Shown here: positions 1 through 10,304 of the stretch, piece by piece
Layout of the letters: each line of letters opens with the position of its first letter
Numbering within the stretch: the stretch's first letter is position 1
Assembly: GCA_001953115.1 (NCBI GenBank)
Contig: LSSL01000273.1
Span: 1 to 64,000 of the forward strand
Direction: 5' to 3'
Origin: Smittium mucronatum
Lineage: Eukaryota > Kickxellomycota > Harpellomycetes > Harpellales > Legeriomycetaceae
Length of the DNA: 64,000 nt
Translations under genes and position numbers: made by a program
Notes under the pieces: generated by a model
The model's database searches: none
What the model was told of the DNA's origin: nothing
What the model saw: only the letters and a program-made list of their open reading frames with translations

Positions 1-118
1 AATCGAAGAGATTTCTGTAGGAACCCTTTGGGCGGTATATTGTATTCTTTTTTCGAAGGTTTGCTGCCAGTAGCTCAGCAGAAGAGCTTATTCTAGTTAG
101 AACAATAAGCTTTTTTTT
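1..118 (+). ncRNA. Possible 3' end of a structured RNA with T-run terminator (partial)
   Basis: The first 110 bases are clearly more GC-rich than the DNA that follows. They contain two tandem hairpins: a 5-bp stem pairing 62-66 with 76-80, and a stem pairing 85-92 with 104-111 that extends with A-U and G-U pairs into a run of eight T (111-118). A stem followed by a T-run is what a polymerase III transcript end looks like. I do not recognise the RNA family, and the 5' part lies outside the window. No long ORF crosses the segment. A chance hairpin is the alternative. Confidence 0.28.
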
Positions 119-3100
119 ACGCCTTTTTTTGTTTTTTCATACTTTTTAGTATCGTTTTTAATACTTTATCTTGAAATAAAATTCCGTGACACAAAAAAAA
201 AGTCCCTAATACATTAATATTTTCAAAAATGAGAATTTTTCATTTTGGGTATTGACAACCACTTATCATGTACCAGAAAAAATATGATAGGCAAAAAAAA
301 TACTTGAAAAGAACATCACAGACTTGAGAATCTGTATTAAATAATACAAATAGTCTGTTTTTAAATCAATTTTTTAATGGTAACGTAAATTTTATCGACA
401 AATCAAGAAATATAATAATTCATTTTGAGATAATCCAATATATTTTTTTGAAAAATCACTGGGAACATAAAGCTTGGATTTAGTAATATATTTGCTTGTA
501 ATTCTTGTGATAAAAGACGAAATCGGCTTTGGAATTAATAGTAGAGCTTGTGAACTAATAAAATTGCTTGTGTTTAATGCTTAACCATTATTTTATTTAT
601 CAAAAGTGCAAGTCTGATATCTGCTTAACATAATTTATAGATCATTTTACTCAATTGGGTACATGATCTTATATTTTTTTAAAAAAATAAAATATATTTG
701 TAAAATATTTGATATTAAGTTGACCAATAATCTGATGGGTCATGATTTTTTTTCGAATATCAGAATTTTATAACTCTTTTAATCCTGTTATTCCTAGTTT
801 TTTGTTAGTAACTTTTTGAGCCTGGATTTTGGGATCAAAGTTAGGGTAAATTAATGTTTATAATCTTTATTAGTGCAAAAATATCCTGTAAACCTCTCAA
901 ACCTTGGGCTGATTCTTTTAAAAAATCTTGCGGATTATTTGAAAGCCACTTTTTAAAAATTTAAACCTTGGGTTCTCTCTAAATTTTTTGAAACACATAT
1001 TCAAATTTTTTTAGGAAAAATGTCTAGCCAGTAATAAAAAAATACTAAATCTTTTACTTTAATTCCTGATGATCAACGAGAATGTATATCAATTACTTTT
1101 TAATATAACCTTAGTAAAATAAAAACTTTTTTACGATTACAAATCTTTATTTGGTAATTTTTCAATCTTAATACCATATTTGACAAAAAAAATAAAAATA
1201 TCCAGTCATGTTAAAATTGGATAGGGAGGGCTCAAATCCAGGTTGAAAAGGTTTTGAAAATGAGTATATATATGCTACCAGAGTTATTATTTTGTAACTA
1301 TATTGAAAAATATTAAAAAAAATCCCACTAAAACCTGAGTATATCATATTCTTTTTTATATATTTGGAGTTTAAAGCTAAATATAAAAAATCAACAATGT
1401 ATAGCATTGATCTAAAGTCGATCAAAAGACGCTTTATTGTGAACATATGTCTTTTTTGATTTATTTTTTTTTGCTAAAATTGTAAAAAATTTCTTGAAAT
1501 ATGCTTCTTTCACTTCTATGCGATACTAAAGAGCATTTCGAATAACGGGATTTAAGATTTTAAGGTTTTTTCATATAAATAATTTCTAAAAAAATATTAA
1601 TCGAATAAAGAAAAAAATTAAAGAGCTATTAAAAATGTTTATATTTTTTTAAATGTATTTTGAGCCACTTTGATTTTTGCACGGGGCTTCGAGGTGTCTA
1701 TTTTTTGGATAATTTTTTAATAGTACATAGATTAATTTAGTTCAGAATACCCATTATTTATAAGAAAAAAAATTTTTAGTTATATATTTTTTCAACAGAT
1801 ATTTGGAGTTTTTTGGTTTTTATAATAAACATTTTTTTTAAACGTATCGAGTTTTTTAAACGTATTTCAGTGTTTAATTACTAAAATAATCGATTTTATA
1901 CGTCAAACCCAGCCAAAATCAATAAAGAGATATTATAATAACCCCAAAAATCAGATTGAATATAAGAAATTTATATCTAAATAGATTTATAAGGAAACTA
2001 TTGTTTATTAGGCGTTTATAAATCATTTTTTTGATTTTTTCTATTTTTAAATAGTGAATTTCATTTAAAAAAAATTTAATTTTAATTATTTTAGGTTTAT
2101 TTGATTACAGCCATCTTAAATAACCGATTTTTTTTGAAATTTTGTTTTTTGGCATAACTATCATAATATAAAAAATTGCGGTTTTATTAATTAAATCTAT
2201 CTCGATTCTGATAAAATCTGCTAGTATTTGATATATATTTTTTTAAAATTTTGCCAATATACCGGATTTTATAATTTTATATTTTTTATGCGAATTTAGT
2301 ATAAATATCACAATTCCGCTTATCGAAAAGGAAATTTTTGGAATTTCGATAAATAAATTTTTTAGTCATTTTTTTCTAGATTTTTTTTGTAAATAGTATA
2401 AAATTAAAATTTACATCTATTAAAATTAGCTGTACTCTTTAACTTTCTGATATTTTTTTCATTTAAATTGCACTTTTCTCATCCAATTTTCTGAAAGAAT
2501 AATTAAATATAGATATTTTTGCATAATTTATTTTAATATTATAAAATTTCTACTTTTTTTTTTAACGCAGGAGATATTCTTCTATTTTACTAAATGCAAC
2601 TCCTTTATATATCTTTATAATTATAAGTAAAAGTATTAAAAATGGCCGATAAACTATAAATTATGCTTTTTTTAATAAAAACTTTTTTTTACTTTTATTG
2701 GATAAAAATTGCTAATAAATTATTTTATCACGTTCATGTTATGCTATAGAATTTTATAATTATTAATAATCACCTGAATAAGCTATTTTTAAGTTTAAAA
2801 TAAGTTTATATTGGAAAAAATTTAGGCTACAAGTTTTAAAGAAACTGAATTAATTCTAAAATTAGTGTATTAATTTTTTTAAATTATTTTCACAAAGCAA
2901 TTTTTTAAAATAAGGAAAATGGCTTTCTAGAAAAACTCTTGTTTTTTTTTTCCGAAATTTTCGTGATCGATACTTTTATTTTTACCTGTTTAAAAATAAT
3001 TTTAAATTATATAATAAGATTTTCTAACTATTATTTCAAATATTTAATCCTTCCTTATTCGTAAAAAAAAATTCACGATATAAATCCTATTTTTCACAGA

Positions 3101-6100
3101 TGTAAAAAAGTTAAAATATATTTTAATTGGTCTATTTTTCCCTATACTTATTCTATTTAGTTTAATAGATGAAAAATTCGGCTTATAGACATAATTTTTG
3201 CTAATAAACATTTTTTAATAAATATATTCTCAATTATTAATTATCAATTCTTATGAGTAAAAGTTGATCTTTTAAATAAGTTATGTTTTTAATGAATAAA
3301 TATACTTTCAAAAAACAGGTGGCTGATATCTTTATTATATCTCAAGAATGTCTTATTTGGGAGATCATTTTCTAGAAAAAATATATTTAATTATATTTTA
3401 CCAGCGCTAAACCAATGAAACTTATATAAATACTCTAGCTGCAACAAATTTACCAAAAATTTCCAATAAAAAGTATACTTTTAAACTTCTATTATAGATT
3501 AATCAATAAATCAATAAATCAATAAATTATATCGGCGATATATTTCCAAATTAGGAAAGATGAAAAAAATTTATCAGAGAAGCTTCTGCCCATAACGTTT
3601 TTCTCCAATATTTTTCTCCATTTTAATTTCGAGAATTGTTTTAAAATTGATTAATTTTTTTCTCCGTGATAATAAGTATACAAAAAAACTGGAACCATAT
3701 TTTTATCTTACAGCCATTTTAATCAACTTTTCTACTATTAAATTTTATTAACCCTTTCCAGACCCAAATTTGCGCTTCGCTTATATGAGCATATCAAAAA
3801 AAGATTTTTTTTAAATACATGACTATTATAAAAGCATAAAAATACCATTAATATAGATATAAATTTTGCGAACTTATTTTCGTTAAATATTTTCTATGAG
3901 TAAATTTCTGGATTAAAATTTTTTTGGAGTATTTTATATCTATTCTACTAAAATAATATTCACAACTTAATTCGAAAAATAAGGTAAATGATTCAGATAT
4001 TGGTCGTTTTTAGTGATTTTGAGTCTATTTATGAAATAATTGTTCAGAAAAATTAAAAAATTCAATCATAAAAGGGTAAAAGATTTTTATAATAACCCAA
4101 ATTTAACAAATAAAATTATCCAAAGAAAAAAAATGATATTCAAGTTATAATTTTCAAGAATTAAATTTTTTCACAATTTAAATCATCTCTAAGACAACAA
4201 TTGTGGGAAAATATACCAAACTGATCAATAATTTTTAATTTCAATTTTAAAATAATTAAGGTTCTTACATATTTTTTTCAATATAATTGAAAATCAGGAA
4301 GAGTGTAAAAAATTCGTAGAAAAATTTATAATCTCAAAAAGAATAACCCATTTATTCAAAATAAACACTTAGCTTAATGTAGTCAGGATTATTTTTCATA
4401 TACATTCAATTTGATATATAATAGTTAAAAAAAAAGCAAAAAATTAGCGGATGTAAGATTAACGAGTGTTATACCGATTAAACTTTACCATAGAACATAT
4501 AAAATGCTACCTTTTAATTTGTATAAAATATCATTATATTTCATTTTGCCTGATTCAAGTCAAATTAACTCTTTTAAATTGTTTTATCATCATTTAAATT
4601 TTATTATAAAACAAATAATAATTTTATAATATGAATTTCTGTTGATTTTAAATATTTTCAAAAAATAATTGGAAATTGTTTAAAGCTTTAAATATAACCT
4701 TTTATGTTAAGTCAACTATTATATCTGACTTCATAGATCTATAACCAATTAGCTTTAAACTTTTATCTTATTGCAAATAAAAAACTATTTATTATTTAAT
4801 TCTATTTAATTCAAAAAAAATTACCTGTTTGAATATTTGATTCGTTAAAAAAACTTCTTTGAGGTAGTTTTACAATTTAGATAAAAGATAAAACCAACTT
4901 TTCGCCATCTAAAATAAAAGGCTTAATCATAATTGTTTTAGAAGACGTTATTTGGTTATTTTTGATTATTTTAATCATTCTTAATCATTTCAAGGCTGAT
5001 TGTACAAAAGTGAATACCACTTTTATCTCAACTACAAATTAATATGCGTAATGTTTTTTTTCATTGTAAAATTCAAGAAAGTAAGCTTGTTGAAATGGTC
5101 AAATATCTAAAAAACGAGTGAAACGCGAATTAGAACCCAAGAATGGTATTATTTAATCTTACTGGTGAAAAATTATACGGAATACCAAAAATGGATTCAG
5201 GGAGTTTCTTCCGATTCCTGTATATTTTTCTCATTTCAAAATATTAAATCACAGCGTATAGAATTTGTCATCAATTTTGTGGGAATCAGAAATTTTATTC
5301 AATTTATAACAGTGGAATCTATCTTAAAGACACATTTCAAGAAAAAAACACCAATTTTTTTATAATTGGTTGCTCAAAATTTTGAATAAATAAAAACGAA
5401 TTTTTCCGAACTTAATTTACAAAACATATAAATTATATTCGCTATTAGAAAAAATTTGACTATTCAAATATTTAAATTTAAAATTAGATGAAATTGGAAA
5501 TCATTTAGCTTTTCAATCATATTATCTACCATTAAAAGACTAATAAAAAAGCTGTGAGAATATGAAGAAATATTTATAAACCCGATAATAGATCAAGAAT
5601 ATATTTTTGGTAGCTTCAAATCGATTTCCAAAAAAAACAATTATAAAAAAAACGCCACTAACTACGAATATTAGATTTTCTACTTTAAATAAACATTTAT
5701 TGAAAAATGATAGATAATAAACAGGATTTTTAAAGAGATTTTCATATTCAGAGTGTATTGAAAGCCCAAGTGAATATAAGATAAAAAATAACAACAAAAG
5801 GGATATAATATAAAACTAAAAGAATGATAGCTTTGTTTATTATAAACCCATCTTTGTAATGTGAAATGTTTTTGTGTTTTTATATAAGTTATAAAAAAAA
5901 AAATTCTGTGCACATTTTTTTAACTAAAAAACTTTTTTTTCTTATCGAAATATCTTTTTTCGATAAAAAATTAATATCTCATATTGGAAAATTTTAAATA
6001 TCTTCATTTAAGTATAAAAATAAAGTAGTTTAATCCCATAATTATTAGAATTATGAAATGATAAGTCAAATTTAATAAAAGTTATTAGCGATTAATTAAA

Positions 6101-6576
6101 TAAACTCCTTAAATCGAGTCCATAAAAAATTAGGATGACGTAAGCATTTCTTGTGTGCTTTATTATACTATATTATGAATATGGAAAATGTTTTTTAATC
6201 GTAAAGATATATATAAGGCTTTCGCAATATTGAAATAAATTGAGGATTAAAATTGGACTTAAATACAGAGCCTGCAAGAAGTTTAAAAAAATAATCATAA
6301 AAAAAATAAAATTAAGCATTTCAATTATCACTGTTTAAATAAAAAATACAATTTAATTTTTTTTTATAACCGCATCTTTCGGTTAATATTTCATCTTTGA
6401 CCTTTACGATATTAAAAAAAAATACATACTATGGTATATTTTAGATATAAATTTAAAAAACTATTTCATATTTCCTCCTAAATACCCTCAAAAAAATCAA
6501 ATTTCGCTACATTATTTGAATAAAAATTAACTAGAGTGATTAATTTTTCTTTTGATTTTACTTCCGGATACATAAT
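119..6576. other. Gene-poor AT-rich DNA outside the palindrome arm
   Basis: Only short, low-complexity ORFs are present (for example 1168-1446 and 5540-5797 on minus, 5165-5365 on plus), rich in Phe, Ile, Lys and Asn as expected of random AT-rich DNA. I recognise no gene or RNA. Two short segments recur inside the palindrome arm: 178-201 resembles 23545-23568, and 3541-3559 is identical to 19611-19629. A small tandem repeat lies at 3501-3527. Confidence 0.7.
3501..3527 (+). repeat. Short tandem repeat, 8-bp unit
   Basis: About three head-to-tail copies of the unit ATCAATAA. The tract lies 14 bases upstream of the 19-base motif at 3541-3559 that is shared with 19611-19629. Confidence 0.7.
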
Positions 6577-7339
6577 TAGGGCATAATCTCATATTTTGAA
6601 ATGATATCAGAAGAACCAGCGGTCCTAAGATGGACAGGTTGAATTAAAGTTGAAATAATAGATATTTCGCATTTTTAAAATCATTTATAAGTTTTGGATG
6701 ACTAAAAATAAGGATAAATGAATAGAGTTTATCAAATAATTATTAAAAATCTCTTAATTACAATTTTTTTGTAAAAATATTGCGAAATATTCAGACTAAC
6801 TCCAGTAAATAAAAGCTAAATCAGTTTTTTGTAAAAATATCACAATTAAGCACATTTTCTTAAAATAATGAATCCAATGCGTTGATTTTTTATAACATAG
6901 ATTTCAATAAAATTTGATGATAAAATTTTCTTTTGCATATAGTAATTAAAATTTTATATTTTTTCAAAAATTAAGCTAAGTTAAAGTTTAATAATTAAAA
7001 AATTGCAATAAAAAATGATTATTTTTAGAAAAACTTGAAAGATGTCCAAATTGACTTAAATATTCAAATATTGTCATTTATCTTTTTGATTTTCTTGAAC
7101 CATTTTTTGCAAAAAATTCAGGCGTATCATTTTTATTTCAAGGTTTCCTGGGTATCTTTAGATTGGATTATTCAGAAATACTTACCAAATCTTTGCAAAT
7201 TTTTTTTATTCGCATAATTGATAGATTTATCAATTCCTTTAATCATTTATGCTGCGTACTCACATGAGTATTTATCTTCCACTATAAGTATTCTCATTTA
7301 AAACTGTGAATTTTTTAAAATTTTTGATTATTTAATTAT
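6577..7339. other. Non-coding AT-rich DNA (left arm; mirror 63238-64000)
   Basis: I recognise nothing here. The ORF at 7035-7217 is a short Phe/Leu-rich reading frame without features. The stretch lies just downstream of the pogo relic's reading direction. Confidence 0.6.
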
Positions 7340-8617
7340 CCATAGCTTATCTAGAAATTTTTCAAAAATAAGATCAAAAAATCATTTATAGTATTCAAGG
7401 ATGAAAAATCAGAAATAATTTCAGCTTTTAAAAAGGATTTCATAATGTTTTTTCTCAACAAGCTCTCCCAGATTGGATAATAATATTTATCCGCGTTTAA
7501 TATCGTAGCGGGCTTGCCAAGCTCGACAACTGTAGATTCACCTTGTATTTTTTTGCTAATAAACTCATAATATTCTTATCATTTTGAGGCATATCATAAT
7601 AGGATATAAATTTACTCTAAAATATATATTCATAACTTTTATTAAAAACAGCTAAAATTCCCATATTCATAGTTCGCATCAGGGATGTGGCATTCAAAGG
7701 CAGAGATATCGTTTTTTCTCTTTTAACTTCTTGGATTTTCGAATTTCCCAGATCTTTTTTAAGAATTAAACGAGTTTTTCAAAATAAATTATCTTTTTAC
7801 ATAAGGTCTGGATATCTTAAGAAATAATTTCACAAAAATAAATTAACCCATACAAACATTTTTTTGGATTTAGTATGCTGTATGAATAGTTTTTCCACTA
7901 AAAAATTCAGGACTTTTAATTTCTCCGATTATAAGAAATATATTTTGTGTTTCCCGGTAGAATTAATGCACATTAAAAGAAAAACTCTTTCCTTTGATTT
8001 TTTTTTCCTTGAAAAATTTTCAAATTTTCTCTAGGGTAAAAAACGATATAACTTGGTCCATTTTATAAAAACTTTTGGTTTCTTTTATATTGTATAAATA
8101 TTCAGGAATGTATTCATCCATGAATTTCTGAACTTTTAGCAAGTTATTATAAGTTTTAGAGCCTTTTCTGTCCGTTTTCGCGCCTTCTTCGTATAAAATT
8201 TTCGTTTTAACATCCATCCTCCTAGAAAATTCAGAATACCAACCTTTTGTAGCTCAGAAATAGAATATATTGAGTTTTTCTGCAGTTTGGATATTTTTTT
8301 GTAATTTTAATTGTGGTGGAGGTGTGAGCTTAGATTTCCATTGTCTTTCTAATCAATCCAGAAGATTTTTTCCTAGTTCTGGTTACTTTAGAAAAGGATT
8401 TCTGAAAATATTTTTAATTATATTCTTATCAAATCCCAAAGATCTAGATTTTAGTGCCTCTTTATTTACAAGTATACTTCTTATTGCTTTATCACTCACA
8501 GAAAAATTTCTACCTAAATATCTTAATTAAGGAAGATGATTTTTTTCCAAGTGTTATTATTGTTTGACGGAGTTGAATCTCCGAAAGTTTAGGCCAACAC
8601 CACATCCCACTTTTCCC
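7340..8617 (-). pseudogene. pogo/Tigger-type (DDE_1) transposase relic, left arm
   Basis: Read on the minus strand, frames shift but conserved blocks of pogo/Tigger transposases appear in order. First is a Psq/CENP-B-like helix-turn-helix (about 8617-8390), with FSVSDKAIRSIL recognisable. Next is the start of the DDE domain (8217-8020), where EYIPEYLYNIKETKSFYKM matches the family pattern around Y-N-x-D-E-T-G-L-F-Y. Then come a GKHKIYFLIIGE block and, near 7680-7760, SLPLNATSLMRTMNMGILAV, which matches the family's LPPNxTSxxQPxDxG block. The first catalytic aspartate position reads lysine, several stops and frameshifts interrupt the frame, and the D-N motif is not legible. The element is dead. 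Assignment rests on motif order, not on a database search. Confidence 0.72.
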
Positions 8618-9322
8618 TTTTTTTAGAAATTTTTGGTTTAATTGAGGCCCAATTTAACATAAAGCCAATAAAATTGAGTGCTCATGTATTAGATTATTTA
8701 AAAAAAAATTATTGAAAAAGAATTTCGGATTTCAATAAAATTTATTGATTTATCAAAATTACCCAAAAAAAGTAGTAGATAGATTGAAAATGGGGTGCAT
8801 GTTATCAATAGCAACCAAATATTATTTTTTTTACTCAAGTCAGCAAAAGTTTAAAATATGTGGATTTAATTAAGTTTATGGTGCGGGCTTAAGATAGACT
8901 GTAAATAAAAAACTAAATTAATGATGAATAATTTCAAGCGAAGCTGCAATGGAAAAAAATATCATTATGTATAAAATGTATAAAAATCAACTGTGAAAAT
9001 CGACTCGAATTTTGAGCAATCTCAACTTGAACTTTTAAGAACATTAACAAGAAAATTATATCAAATTTGGTAACTTTAAATAGTTTCATTTATCTTGATT
9101 CCAAATTCCAAATATTTTTTTATTATGTGAGGCGATTATAAATATTCACAAAGTAAAGTTTACCTATATTTCCATATTTTTTTTATTATAGAAGCCTAGA
9201 TTTGAAAACGAAAGAATGTATCTTCTGAAAAGATTGTAAAAATGCCATTAATTTAAATCATTACCTCCGTTTACGACAGCTTTCCCGCTAACGGATTTCA
9301 CCAACCAGATATTAACTTGAAG
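8618..9322. other. Non-coding DNA between pogo relic and broken ORF
   Basis: No ORF with recognisable content. Homopolymer-rich sequence, presumably decayed repeat DNA (mirror 61255-61959). Confidence 0.55.
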
Positions 9323-9673
9323 TCATTTAAATGACGAATAAAAAGCGAACAAAGAAATTTTCCCGATAAAAAAAACATCCCAATATTCACATAAAACGCG
9401 ATTGAAAATAGCAGGCGATTACCATCTCTGTCCAGTTCTCCCTAAACCCGAGAAAATTTTGAGATCCTGTCCAGCCTTTATGGATTTTGCTGCTGGATTA
9501 ACACTAACCATGTAAAAATATTCTTTATTGGTGAATAAAACATCTCCCAACCTAGAAGATCCACAAATAAGTTGGAAATTTTTGATTAAATAACATGCTA
9601 AGATAAAAGATGCCCTATTTTGAAACTGATTGACAGCAATTTTTGTAAATTGACTGTTTTTGATACAATTTGA
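9323..9673 (-). pseudogene. Unrecognised broken ORF, left arm
   Basis: On the minus strand an open frame of about 85 codons (9673-9420) has balanced composition unlike the surrounding AT-rich noise, including the segment NPAAKSIKAGQDLKIFSGLG. It meets a TAA stop immediately after QRW, then continues in the same frame for about 31 codons (SPAIFNRVLCEYWDVFFIGK...) to a second stop. Residue use and the uninterrupted sense on both sides of the stop suggest a formerly coding sequence. I do not recognise the family; a decayed transposon or host pseudogene are both possible. Confidence 0.4.
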
Positions 9674-9966
9674 CTAGAATGTATATTTTAGCCTAATCTA
9701 AAAGTACTATTCAAATACAAATATCGATGACCAATGAATCGTTCCATTTTCTACAATTGTCAATCTGGATAAGGGCTGGTAATATTTTGCGGGTTAGTTT
9801 CAAAGAGCAAAAAACTAGTATTTTTAAAAGAAGTTTTATTGGCAGGGGATCAAAAAAACGAATTTAGATATCGTTGATTCATTGGTGATATATTTCCCTT
9901 TCTGGGCCTAAAGATGCATTGAAATCCTATTTGCGTACTTCAATATCTTCTATTCGTCATTATTAA

Positions 9967-10107
9967 ATATTGGCTATTGTTATTGGCTTATTTTTTATAT
10001 TTGCAAATGAAAATGGTAAATTACAACTATGGGAACTCAATACGCTTTTGGGTCCAGAAAGGGCTAAAGACAATTCTGACCAAACTAAAGCTTCAAAGCA
10101 ACTATAG
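9967..10107 (+). pseudogene. WD40 fragment, possibly EED/ESC-like, left arm
   Basis: A 46-codon open frame contains FANENGKLQLWELNTLLGPE, which has the form of a WD40 strand-turn (G-K-L-x-L-W-E-L). It also resembles the late blade of Polycomb EED, where a G-K-L-Y-V-W-D-L segment occurs after an A-L-G-N stretch. No start codon, splice pattern or neighbouring blades could be connected upstream or downstream, so it is probably a gene remnant. It ends about 200 bases before the DOA1 start but is not one of that gene's blades. The EED assignment is tentative. Confidence 0.35.
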
Positions 10108-10304
10108 GAAGTTAAAGGAAAGCATCTTTTACGACATTCTATTTTGTGCTATTTTATAGGCTGAGCCATATTTATAATTCCAGCAGAAATATAGTTGATG
10201 AATTTTCAAAAATTATTCGGGTTAAAATCGTTAATATACAAACACTTAAGCTGTAAAAAAGCATCCTTGTTTAGTAAATACCACCAAAACTAATTTCATT
10301 TAAA

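Noticed and set aside
9721..9892. Possible 170-bp MITE bounded by ACCAATGAATC and its complement
   Set aside because: Only about 11 bases match, and no target duplication or second copy was seen. Chance is likely in this composition.
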